Shown: piece by piece, positions 32,511-40,060 of the stretch
Layout: the number at the start of each line of letters is the position of its first letter
How positions within the stretch are numbered: the first letter of the stretch is position 1
Origin: DASRHY01 sp035650275
GTDB lineage: Bacteria > Actinomycetota > Actinomycetes > Propionibacteriales > Kribbellaceae
DNA: 64,000 bases
Direction of reading: 5' to 3'
Assembly (NCBI GenBank): GCA_035650275.1
Contig: DASRHY010000004.1
Span: 11,601 to 75,600 of the forward strand
The notes under the pieces: generated by a model
Databases searched by the model: none
Told to the model about the DNA's origin: nothing
Seen by the model: only the letters and a program-made list of their open reading frames with translations
Position numbers and translations under genes: made by a program

Positions 32511-32791
32511 CGCTCGTCCTCCGCCCGTTCGTCGAGCAGCAGGTCCAGCGGCGAGACGTCACCGGGTACGTCGTACCGCGGCGTGCGCTGCAGGTCAGCG
32601 GTGGTGGTGGCCTTGAGCCTGATCACGCCCTTTGCGACGAGGTCCGCGTAGCGTTGCCGTGCGGCCGGACCGGGATACAGCACGGCGATGACCTTGCCGT
32701 GCCGGCTGACCTCGATCGTCTCGCCCTGCTCGACCCGGCTGAAGATGGCGCTGGGGTTGTACGAGAACTCCCGGACAGACACCACACTCAT
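32507..32791 (-). CDS. Antitoxin of the Phd/YefM family
   Basis: A 94-aa antitoxin. The N-terminal DNA-binding part is SVVSVREFSYNPSAIFSRVE, followed by GETIEVSRHGKVIAVLYP. The C-terminal part (PLDLLLDERAEDER) is disordered and acidic, suited to wrapping the toxin. I take the ATG at 32791 as start because AGGAGG (32805-32800) is 8 nt upstream. A GTG at 32800 would overlap that RBS. Coupled to the VapC toxin by a 4-bp overlap. Confidence 0.88.
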   Translation of the reverse strand: MSVVSVREFSYNPSAIFSRVEQGETIEVSRHGKVIAVLYPGPAARQRYADLVAKGVIRLKATTTADLQRTPRYDVPGDVSPLDLLLDERAEDER

Positions 32792-32806
32792 CTCGCCCAC
32801 CTCCTG

Positions 32807-32838
32807 TTGTGCCTACACCGTAGCGATTGTACCTATAT
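32807..32838 (-). promoter_or_regulatory. Candidate toxin-antitoxin operator: direct repeats 20 bp apart
   Basis: TTGTGCCTACA (32807-32817) and TTGTACCTATA (32827-32837) are 9/11 identical and exactly 20 bp apart (two helical turns). They lie just upstream of the antitoxin RBS. On the coding (minus) strand the second repeat contains TACAAT, a good -10 hexamer. The layout suits autorepression by the antitoxin. Inferred from position and repeat structure. Confidence 0.5.
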
Positions 32839-32903
32839 CTCGGCGCTGACCGGCGTTCGGAAGCGGTAACCGGTCGCGGGCGGTGACAGGCGTCGCACCG
32901 GCC

Positions 32904-32909
32904 TAGGCT
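32904..32909 (+). promoter_or_regulatory. -10 element of a leaderless promoter for mtnP
   Basis: TAGGCT ends 6 nt before the ATG at 32916, so transcription should begin at or next to the start codon. No ribosome-binding site is visible, consistent with leaderless translation, which is frequent in actinomycetes. Confidence 0.5.
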
Positions 32910-32915
32910 CCCGGC

Positions 32916-33716
32916 ATGGCCGAAACCATCGGAGTGATCGGCGGCTCCGGGCTGTACGAGCTGCTCAGTGACGCGGATGCGGTCGATGTCGGGACGCCGT
33001 ACGGTCCGCCCAGTGCGGCGATCACCGCCGGGACGCTGGACGGCAAGCCCGTGGCGTTCGTGCCGCGACACGGCACCGGGCACGAGCTCACGCCGCACCG
33101 GATCAACTACCGGGCGAACCTGTGGGCGTTGCGGTCGCTCGGTGTCCGGCAGGTGCTGGCCCCGTGCGCGGTCGGCTCGCTCGATCCCGCCCTAACGCCC
33201 GGCTCGCTGGTGGTGCCGGACCAGGTGATCGACCGCACCTCCGGCCGGGACCGGACCTTCTACGACGTGGTGGGCGCGGCGGTGCACGTCGGGTTCGCCG
33301 ACCCGTACTGCGCCCGCGGCCGCGCCACGGTCCGTGCCCAGGGCAACGAGCTGGGACTGGATCTCACGGACGGCGGGGCGCTGGTCGTGATCGACGGCCC
33401 GCGGTTCTCTACTCGCGCCGAGTCCCGGTGGCACGCCGCGGCGGGCGGCCGGATCGTCGGGATGACCGGGATGCCGGAGGCAGCCCTGGCCCGCGAGCTG
33501 GCGCTCTGCTACACCACGATCGCGCTGGTCACCGACCATGACGCGGGCGTCGAGTCCGGTACCGGGGTGACCCAGGCCCAGGTGCTCGAGGCGTTCGCGG
33601 CCGGCCTGGACGACGTACGGCGGTTGCTCTCGGCAACGGTCGGCTCGCTCGGCTCCGGGGACTGTGAGTGCCGGCACGCGCTGGACGGACTGAAGCTGCC
33701 GATCGAGCTGCCGTGA
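32916..33716 (+). CDS. mtnP: S-methyl-5'-thioadenosine phosphorylase
   Basis: A 266-aa purine nucleoside phosphorylase-family enzyme. Phosphate-binding and active-site segments are IGVIGGSGLYEL, VPRHGTGHELTPHRINYRAN, and MTGMPEAALARELALCY, with the VTDHDAG base-recognition Asp near residue 205. Asp there favours 6-amino purines such as methylthioadenosine. It releases adenine and methylthioribose-1-phosphate for methionine salvage. No other salvage genes adjoin. The stop overlaps the GTG of the epimerase, so it is coupled to a sugar-nucleotide gene, which is unexpected for pure salvage. Confidence 0.9.
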   Translation: MAETIGVIGGSGLYELLSDADAVDVGTPYGPPSAAITAGTLDGKPVAFVPRHGTGHELTPHRINYRANLWALRSLGVRQVLAPCAVGSLDPALTPGSLVVPDQVIDRTSGRDRTFYDVVGAAVHVGFADPYCARGRATVRAQGNELGLDLTDGGALVVIDGPRFSTRAESRWHAAAGGRIVGMTGMPEAALARELALCYTTIALVTDHDAGVESGTGVTQAQVLEAFAAGLDDVRRLLSATVGSLGSGDCECRHALDGLKLPIELP

Positions 33717-34768
33717 CACGGGTGCTGGTGACCGGCGGCGCCGGGTTCATCGGCCGGCACGTCGTCGAGCAGCTGCGGGCCGACGGCGACACGGTCACGG
33801 TGCTCGACTCGCTCCGGCCGGACGTGCACACGACTCCCCCACCCGAGCAGCCGGATCATGTCGCCGACATCCGCGACCTGGATGCCGTGGCGGCAGCGGT
33901 GCGCGGCGCCGATGTCGTCGTGCACTTGGCCGCCAAGGTCGGGCTCGGGGTGCGGCTGGACGACATCGACGACTACGTGTCCAGCAACGACCTCGGCACC
34001 GCGGTCCTGCTCCGCGCGGCGGCTGCGACGGTGCCGCACCTGGTGCTCGCCAGCTCGATGGTGGTGTACGGCGACGGGGCGTACCGCTGCGCCCGGCACG
34101 GCGCGGTCGCGGCCCCTCCGCGCGCCCTGGCGGACCTCGAAGCGGGCCGGTTCGAGGTGCGCTGCCCGTCCTGCGACGACTGGCTGACGCCCGGGCTGGT
34201 GGACGAGTCGGCGCCGTTCGACCCGCGGAACGCCTATGCCGCCTCCAAGGTGCAGACCGAGCTGCTGTCCCGGGTCTGGGCGCGGGAGACCGGCGGGAGC
34301 GCGACGGCGCTGCGGTTCCACAACGTGTACGGGCCGGGGATGCCGCGGGACACGCCGTACGCCGGGGTGGCGGCGCTGTTCCGGGCGTGGGCCGAGCGGG
34401 GTGAGCCGCCCCGGGTGTTCGAGGACGGCCACCAGCGCCGCGACTTCGTCCACGTCCGCGACGTCGCCGCGGCGGTGGTCGCGGCGATCCGCCGGCCCGG
34501 GCCGCGCGGCATGGTCACGGCGTACAACGTGGGCAGCGGCCGGGTCAGCACCGTCGGCGAGCTCGCCGCCGTGATCGCCGGGCGGTTCGGTGCACCCGCG
34601 CCGGTCATCACCGGGCAGTACCGCCTCGGCGACGTCCGCCACATCACCGCCTCGTCGCAGCGCATCACCGACGCCCTCGGCTGGCGTCCCGTGGTCGACC
34701 TAGACAGCGGCCTCGCCGACGTGGCTCAGGTGGCCGCGGGGAGGAGTACGTCGAAGCGGCAGCCGTGA
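33713..34768 (+). CDS. NAD-dependent epimerase/dehydratase with an inserted zinc-ribbon-like motif
   Basis: A 351-aa extended short-chain dehydrogenase. The NAD site is VLVTGGAGFIGRHVVEQLR, the catalytic Ser is in LASSMVVYGDG and Tyr175-x3-Lys179 is in NAYAASKVQ. Between the Ser strand and the Tyr there is an insertion with CARH (Cys126, His129) and CPSC (Cys151, Cys154), spacing like a zinc ribbon. It probably acts on a nucleotide sugar. The GTG start overlaps the mtnP stop (GTGA). Its last 43 bp overlap the convergent histidine kinase gene. Confidence 0.88.
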   Translation: MTRVLVTGGAGFIGRHVVEQLRADGDTVTVLDSLRPDVHTTPPPEQPDHVADIRDLDAVAAAVRGADVVVHLAAKVGLGVRLDDIDDYVSSNDLGTAVLLRAAAATVPHLVLASSMVVYGDGAYRCARHGAVAAPPRALADLEAGRFEVRCPSCDDWLTPGLVDESAPFDPRNAYAASKVQTELLSRVWARETGGSATALRFHNVYGPGMPRDTPYAGVAALFRAWAERGEPPRVFEDGHQRRDFVHVRDVAAAVVAAIRRPGPRGMVTAYNVGSGRVSTVGELAAVIAGRFGAPAPVITGQYRLGDVRHITASSQRITDALGWRPVVDLDSGLADVAQVAAGRSTSKRQP

Positions 34769-35853
34769 TCGATGTTGCGGACCGCGATAGAGCCGTCGTG
34801 CAGCTCGACCAGGCCGCGGGAGATCGCCAGCCCCAGCCCGGCCCCGCGGTCGGCGGCCCGGTCCGGGTCCGCGCGCCAGCCGACGTCGAAGACGCGTTCC
34901 AGGTCGTGCGCGGCGATCCCGCCGCAGCCGTCCTCGACCGCCACCCGGACCCGTTCGTCGGCCTGCCGCTCGGCGACCAGCCGGACGGTGCCGCCGGGCG
35001 GGGTGTGCCGGATGCCGTTGGCGACCAGGTTCGTCACCGCCCGGGTCAGCTCGTCGCCGTCGGCCGAGACGGCCAGCCGTTCCGGCGCCGGCGGCAGCTC
35101 GGCCACCAGCCGTACGCCGGACCGCCGGGCCGCCGCCTCCAGCTCGGACACGATGTCGTCGACGATCTCGACCATCGACACCAGCCGCCGGGAGCGCGGT
35201 GACGGGTCGGTGGTCAGCCGGGACAGCTCGAACAGGTCGTCCACCAGCCCGGTCATCCGGTCCACCGTCACCTGCAGCTGGTGCAGCGCCGCCGGTACGT
35301 CCTCGACCACGTCGTCCTCGAGTGCCTCTGCCAGCGCCCGGACCCCGGCGAGCGGCGTGCGCAGGTCGTGCGACATGAACGCGACCAGCTCGCGCCGGGA
35401 CTGCTCGACGGCACGCTCCCGGGTCCGGGCCGCCTCCAGCTGGGCGCGGGTCTGCTCCAGCTCCTCGGCAAGGACCGCGATCTCGGCAGGGTGCGAGCCG
35501 TTCCTGCGGCCGGCCGGCGTACCGTCCTCGGTCAGCGACGCGAGCCGGGCTCCGAGCTCGCGGGTGCCCTGGGACAGCGACCGGCCGATCAGCAGCGCCG
35601 ACACCAGCGCGAACACCGCGGACACTGCGAGCGCGACCAGCACGACGACCGAGTCGTGCCTGCTGATGAACATCGCCTGCACGTTGACCAGCACCGCGGC
35701 GATCACCGCGACCACGGGCAGCAGGGCGGCGAGCACCACGCTGCGGCGCAGCGGCCAGTGCCGGGTGTACGACAGCGTCGCCATGCCGGCAACCCCGACC
35801 GCGGCGCATGCCCCCGCGGTGATCGCGATGATCGTCAGCGTGTCGCGGTTCAT
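34726..35853 (-). CDS. Sensor histidine kinase
   Basis: A 375-aa kinase with three predicted N-terminal membrane helices (about 5-25, 40-60, 68-90) and little extracytoplasmic sequence, so it probably senses within the membrane. Next are a coiled-coil linker, the phospho-acceptor His162 in AFMSHDLRTPLAGV, and a catalytic domain with NLVANGIRHTPPGG (N box), VEDGCGGI (G1) and DRGAGLGLAISRGL (G2). The start ATG 35853 overlaps the response regulator stop by 4 bp. Convergent overlap with the epimerase. Confidence 0.9.
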   Translation of the reverse strand: MNRDTLTIIAITAGACAAVGVAGMATLSYTRHWPLRRSVVLAALLPVVAVIAAVLVNVQAMFISRHDSVVVLVALAVSAVFALVSALLIGRSLSQGTRELGARLASLTEDGTPAGRRNGSHPAEIAVLAEELEQTRAQLEAARTRERAVEQSRRELVAFMSHDLRTPLAGVRALAEALEDDVVEDVPAALHQLQVTVDRMTGLVDDLFELSRLTTDPSPRSRRLVSMVEIVDDIVSELEAAARRSGVRLVAELPPAPERLAVSADGDELTRAVTNLVANGIRHTPPGGTVRLVAERQADERVRVAVEDGCGGIAAHDLERVFDVGWRADPDRAADRGAGLGLAISRGLVELHDGSIAVRNIDHGCRFDVLLPAAT

Positions 35854-36596
35854 CCGGCCGATCCCCCGGTCGCGGCCAGCTCGTCGGCGGTCGCGAACCG
35901 GTACCCGGTCCGCGGCACCGTGACCACGAGCCGCGGCGCGGACGGGTCCTCCTCGATCTTCTCCCGCAGCCGGCGGACGTGCACCGTCACTGTCGAGGTG
36001 TCGCCGAAGTCCCAACCCCAGACCCGGCGCAGCAGCTCGGCCTTGGTGAACGCCTCGCCGTCATGCCCCGCGAGGAACGCGAGCAGGTCGAACTCGCGAT
36101 GCGTCAGCCGCAAGGTTTCGTCACCGAGCCGGGCCGTGCGCGCCGCGGTGTCGATGGTGACCGGGCCACGTTCGATCCGCCGCGGCCGCAGCGTCGTACT
36201 GGCCTGGTCGAGCGTGTTGTCGAGACGGCCTTCGAGACGACGCAGCACGGCGTGCACGCGCAGCACCAGCTCGCGCGGGCTGACCGGTTTCACCAGGTAG
36301 TCGTCGGCGCCGAACTCCAGCCCGACCACCCGGTCCTCCTCCTCGCCGCGCGCCGACACGACGATCACCGCCGCGGCGTCCGCGGCCGCGCGCCGCCGGC
36401 GCAGCACCTCCAGGCCGCTGAGCTGCGGCAGCATCACGTCGAGCACCACCAGGTCCGGCCGGTCGCGCTGCCAGCGCTGCTCGGCCTCCCGGCCGTCCGC
36501 TGCCACGCCCACCTCGAACCCTTCCCGGCGCAGGTATGCCGCCAGCACCGTCGAGACGGTGGGGTCGTCCTCCACGACCAGGACTCGCGCTGTCAC
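35850..36596 (-). CDS. OmpR/PhoB-family response regulator
   Basis: A 248-aa DNA-binding regulator. The receiver domain has VLVVEDDPTV, the phospho-Asp in PDLVVLDVMLPQ and the Lys in DDYLVKPVSP. The C-terminal winged helix has LTHREFDLLAFLAGH and VTVHVRRLREKIEEDP. The GTG start at 36596 follows TACGAT (36608-36603) by 6 nt, so it is probably leaderless. It is divergent from the glycosyltransferase operon, making those genes candidate targets. It is coupled to the kinase by a 4-bp overlap. Confidence 0.92.
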   Translation of the reverse strand: MTARVLVVEDDPTVSTVLAAYLRREGFEVGVAADGREAEQRWQRDRPDLVVLDVMLPQLSGLEVLRRRRAAADAAAVIVVSARGEEEDRVVGLEFGADDYLVKPVSPRELVLRVHAVLRRLEGRLDNTLDQASTTLRPRRIERGPVTIDTAARTARLGDETLRLTHREFDLLAFLAGHDGEAFTKAELLRRVWGWDFGDTSTVTVHVRRLREKIEEDPSAPRLVVTVPRTGYRFATADELAATGGSAG

Positions 36597-36613
36597 GTTC
36601 TGATCGTAGGGCC

Positions 36614-36649
36614 GTCGCCTGCGCGGCGAGGTCGCTGCGCGCAGGCGAC
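36614..36649. promoter_or_regulatory. Perfect 12-bp inverted repeat between two divergent leaderless promoters
   Basis: GTCGCCTGCGCG and CGCGCAGGCGAC are exact reverse complements separated by 12 nt. They lie 18 bp upstream of the response regulator start. The -10 hexamer of the glycosyltransferase operon (TACGTT, 36708-36713, 7 nt before ATG 36721) is farther right. The first arm overlaps the -35 zone of the regulator promoter. A regulatory operator or a hairpin is possible. Confidence 0.5.
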
Positions 36650-36720
36650 CGCTGCGGCGTAAGCGAGCCGTCATCGCCGATCCGGTTCCCGCCCGTCCGG
36701 GCGTGGCTACGTTTCAGCAC

Positions 36721-37374
36721 ATGGCCGACATCGATGTGGTATTGCCGTGCCTCGACGAGGCGGAAGGGTTGGCCTGGATCCTCGACCGAATGCCGCTGTG
36801 GTGCCACCCGGTGGTCGTCGACAACGGCAGCACCGACGGCACCGCGGACGTCGCCCGCGCGGCGGGGCTGACCGTCGTGACCGCTGAGATCCGGGGGTAC
36901 GGCGCAGCCTGCGCGGCCGGTCTCGCAGCGGCCACCCGGGACGTGGTCGCCGTTATGGACGCGGACGGCACCCTCGATCCCAGTGGGCTCGCCACCGCCG
37001 CGGCGCCGGTGCTGTCCGGCGGCGCGGACCTGGTCCTCGGCCGCCGCCGCCCAGTCAGCCGGGACGCATGGCCGTGGCGGCTGCGGCTGGCGAACCAGGT
37101 GCTCGCCCGGCGGCTGCGTCGCCGTACCGGGGTCCGGCTGCACGACCTCGGACCGCTCCGGGTCGCCCGTCGCGACGCGCTGCTCGGTCTGGGCCTGACC
37201 GACACCCGGTCCGGGTACCCGCTCGAGACCGTGCTGCGCGCGGCCGATGCGGGCTGGCGGATCCGCGAGGTGGACGTCGGGTACCTGCCCAGGCTGGGCC
37301 GGTCCAAGGTCACCGGGACGGTACGCGGCACCGTCCAGGCCGTCACCGACATGCGCGCGGTGCTCCGCTCGTGA
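36721..37374 (+). CDS. Glycosyltransferase family 2
   Basis: A 217-aa GT-A fold enzyme without membrane helices. The nucleotide-binding start is DIDVVLPCLDEAEGLAWIL, the DxD-like motif is VVAVMDADGTLDP, and the acceptor region is TRSGYPLETVLRAADAG. It resembles DPM1/UGP-type polyprenyl-phosphate glycosyltransferases in length and motifs. Its sugar acceptor might be a lipid used by the GT87-like protein at the end of the operon. Start ATG 36721, with a leaderless-type -10 (TACGTT) 7 nt upstream; an ATG at 36703 is less likely. Confidence 0.87.
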   Translation: MADIDVVLPCLDEAEGLAWILDRMPLWCHPVVVDNGSTDGTADVARAAGLTVVTAEIRGYGAACAAGLAAATRDVVAVMDADGTLDPSGLATAAAPVLSGGADLVLGRRRPVSRDAWPWRLRLANQVLARRLRRRTGVRLHDLGPLRVARRDALLGLGLTDTRSGYPLETVLRAADAGWRIREVDVGYLPRLGRSKVTGTVRGTVQAVTDMRAVLRS

Positions 37375-38696
37375 TCGCCGGCACGCGACTCGTTCTGCTC
37401 GCCAAGGAGCCGGTGCCGGGACGGGTCAAGACGCGACTACACGCCCGGTTCACCCCGCAGCAGGCCGCCCGGCTCGCCACAGCCGCGCTGGCCGACACCG
37501 CGGCGGCGATCCGTGCGCTGCCTGTCCACCCGGTGCTCGCGTACGACGGCCGGCCGGGCGCCTGGCAGCCGCGCGGCTTCCACCCGATCCGGCAGCCCGG
37601 CGGCGACCTGTCCGAGCGGATCGAGGCCGCCCTCTCCGAGACGCTGCACAGGGCGCCGTACGACGTGCCCGAGATGTCGGGCACGTCGCAGCAGACCCCG
37701 CCCGTGCTGCTGGTCGGGATGGACACACCGCAGCTCGGACCGGCGCTCGGCGCGGTCGACTGGGATGGCGCCGACGCGGTACTCGGGCTGACCGAGGACG
37801 GCGGGTACTGGGCGATCGGGCTGCGCCGGTTCGTTCCGGGCTGCGTGACCGGTGTACCGATGTCGACCGCGCACACCGGGCGCGACCAGCTCGAGCGACT
37901 GCGGTCGCTCGGGCTGCGCGTCCGGCTGCTCCCGCGACTGCGCGACGTCGACACCCCGGCCGACGCGGCCGCGGTCGCCGCGGCCTCGCCCGGCCTGCGG
38001 TTCAGCCGGGTGCACCAGCGGATCCTCTGCGAGCGAGACGGGTACGACGACCGCACGGCCGCCCGGGTCTTCGACCTGGCGCTGGCCGGCGGGCACGGAG
38101 GTGTCGCGTACGTCGACCCGGACAGGGGAAGGGCCCCGGTCGCCCTGGACCACGAGCGGTGGCGAGGCACGGCCGACGCGGTGGACCGGTTGGTGCTGGA
38201 CCGATGCCGGGGTCCGGCGCTGGACATCGGCTGCGGGCCTGGGCGGATCGTGTGCGCGCTGGCCGAGCACGGCGTACCGGTGCTCGGGGTGGACAGCTCG
38301 CCCGCGGCCGTGGCGCTCACCGCGGAGCGCGGCGCGGCGGTGCTGCGCCGGGCGGTGCAGCGGCGGCTGCCGGGTGAGGGCCGGTGGGGCACAGTGCTGC
38401 TGATGGACGGCAACGTCGGCATCGGCGGCGACGTCGAGGCGTTGCTGCGGCGCTGCCGGCAGCTCATCCACGCCGACGGCGTCGTGATCGTCGAGGTCGA
38501 TCCGGACGACGCGGTGGACGAGACCACGATGCTGGCGGTGTTCGACGATGCCGGCGGCTGGGCCGATGGAGTGCCCTGGGCGCGCACCGGCGCGACCGGC
38601 TGCCGGACCCGGGCCGCAGCCGCCGGCCTGCGGGTGGCCGAGGCGTGGCGGGCGGCGGGCCGCAGCTTCCTGTCGTTGTACCCGGCACCACGATGA
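37371..38696 (+). CDS. Fusion of DUF2064 (TIGR04282) glycosyltransferase and SAM methyltransferase
   Basis: A 441-aa protein of two parts. Residues 1-208 match the DUF2064/TIGR04282 nucleotidyl- or glycosyltransferase-like family: LLAKEPVPGRVKTRL, VGMDTPQL, EDGGYWAIGLR and LRDVDTPAD. Residues about 255-441 are a class I methyltransferase with SAM motif I LDIGCGPGRIVCALAEHG and acidic motif II VLGVDSSP. TIGR04282 proteins occur near arsenosugar genes in some bacteria, but no arsM or radical-SAM partner is present. The GTG start overlaps the GT2 stop (GTGA), and its stop overlaps the next ATG. Confidence 0.87.
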   Translation: MIAGTRLVLLAKEPVPGRVKTRLHARFTPQQAARLATAALADTAAAIRALPVHPVLAYDGRPGAWQPRGFHPIRQPGGDLSERIEAALSETLHRAPYDVPEMSGTSQQTPPVLLVGMDTPQLGPALGAVDWDGADAVLGLTEDGGYWAIGLRRFVPGCVTGVPMSTAHTGRDQLERLRSLGLRVRLLPRLRDVDTPADAAAVAAASPGLRFSRVHQRILCERDGYDDRTAARVFDLALAGGHGGVAYVDPDRGRAPVALDHERWRGTADAVDRLVLDRCRGPALDIGCGPGRIVCALAEHGVPVLGVDSSPAAVALTAERGAAVLRRAVQRRLPGEGRWGTVLLMDGNVGIGGDVEALLRRCRQLIHADGVVIVEVDPDDAVDETTMLAVFDDAGGWADGVPWARTGATGCRTRAAAAGLRVAEAWRAAGRSFLSLYPAPR

Positions 38697-40060
38697 CCGT
38701 CGTCGCCCGGCCCGCGGGCCGTGTCGCCCGGCGCCGGCGGCGGACCACGGCGGTGGTCGTCGTGCTGGCCGGCGCGGCAGCGTGCGCGGGCGCCGACGCG
38801 TCCTACCTGCATCGGCTCGACCCGGTCTGGCTGGTGGCGGGCTGGCTGGTGTTCGGTGCGGTGACCGTGGCGCTCGCGACGTCGCGGCCGAGCCGATCGG
38901 TGCCGGTGATCGTGCTCGCTGCCACGCTCGTGCAGGTGCCGGGCCTGTGCTGGCCGCCGCAGCTCAGCACCGACGCGTACCGGTACGTGTGGGACGGGCG
39001 GGTTCAGCTCAGCGGCACGTCGCCGTACCGGATGGTGCCCCTGGACGACCGGCTCGCCGGCCTGCGCGACCCGGTGCTGTTCCCGGCGCTCGGACCGGAC
39101 GAGCGCACCCGTGTCGACCGGCTGCCGCGACCCGGCGAGCCGGGCGTTACCGAGTACGACGAGCGGTCCCGGATCAACCGGCCGCGGGTGCCCACGATCT
39201 ACCCGCCGGTGGCGCAGCTGTGGTTCGCCGGTGTCGCCGCGGTCACGCCGTGGTCCGCCGGCACCTTCGGCGTCCAGCTGGCGGCCGCGGTGGTCGCGGT
39301 GGCGACCACGGCGCTCCTCGCGGTCGCGCTGCGCCGTCGCGGCCGCCGGCCGGCGCTCGCGCTGGTGTACGGGCTGTGTCCCGCGGTCGCGCTCGAGGCG
39401 GCGAACAACGCGCACCTCGAGCTGCTGGTGACGCTCGTGATCGTCGCGGCCGTGGTCACGGTCCGGCGGCGACTGCTCAGCGGTTTGCTGCTCGGGCTGG
39501 CGATCGCGACCAAGGTGGTCCCGCTGCTCCTGCTACCCGCGCTTCGCACCAGGCTGCGGGGAAGGCTCGCTACCGCCGGGACCGTGCTCGCGTCGTACCT
39601 GCCGCACCTCCTGGTCACCGGCTGGCTGGTGCTCGGCTACCTGCCCGGGTACCTGGACGAGGAAGGGTTTGAGAGCGGCCGCGACCGGTACGCCGTGCTG
39701 GCGCTGTTGCTCCCGCGCCCCGCCCTCGCGCCGGTGGCGCTCTGCCTGGGCGTGGCGCTCGCGGTGCTGGCCTGGCGGCGGGCCGAGCGGGACGGCGCCG
39801 CGGTGACGGCGACCTGGCTGTTCGGCGCCGCGGTGCTGCTCGGCACCCCGACGTACCCCTGGTACACGCTGCCGCTGCTAGGGCTCGTGGTGCTGGCCGG
39901 TCGATGGGAGTGGCTCGCTGTGGTGCCGGCGGCGTACGGCGCCTATGCCGCGTACGACGACCCGGGCCGGATCAGTGCCTGGTACGCCGCCGCGGCCGTG
40001 GTCGTCGCGGCCGCGGCGGTGGTCCGTCAGCACTCCGCTTGCCGGGCCGCCACTTTCTAG
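38693..40060 (+). CDS. Polytopic membrane glycosyltransferase (GT87/GT-C-like)
   Basis: A 455-aa protein with about ten or eleven membrane helices. The first periplasmic loop contains STDAYRYVWDGRVQLSG, with acidic residues typical of GT-C enzymes that use polyprenyl-phosphate sugars. Later segments are PTIYPPVAQLWFAGV and LLLGLAIATKVVPLLLLPAL, typical of actinobacterial mannosyltransferase/GT87 relatives. It probably transfers a sugar outside the membrane using the lipid-linked donor made by the GT2 protein. The ATG overlaps the previous stop; the stop codon shares 4 bp with the convergent M28 peptidase. Confidence 0.85.
   Translation: MTVVARPAGRVARRRRRTTAVVVVLAGAAACAGADASYLHRLDPVWLVAGWLVFGAVTVALATSRPSRSVPVIVLAATLVQVPGLCWPPQLSTDAYRYVWDGRVQLSGTSPYRMVPLDDRLAGLRDPVLFPALGPDERTRVDRLPRPGEPGVTEYDERSRINRPRVPTIYPPVAQLWFAGVAAVTPWSAGTFGVQLAAAVVAVATTALLAVALRRRGRRPALALVYGLCPAVALEAANNAHLELLVTLVIVAAVVTVRRRLLSGLLLGLAIATKVVPLLLLPALRTRLRGRLATAGTVLASYLPHLLVTGWLVLGYLPGYLDEEGFESGRDRYAVLALLLPRPALAPVALCLGVALAVLAWRRAERDGAAVTATWLFGAAVLLGTPTYPWYTLPLLGLVVLAGRWEWLAVVPAAYGAYAAYDDPGRISAWYAAAAVVVAAAAVVRQHSACRAATF

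Noticed and set aside
37371..38696. Arsenosugar biosynthesis locus (TIGR04282 name)
   Set aside because: No arsenite methyltransferase or radical-SAM partner is present; family membership alone does not support it.
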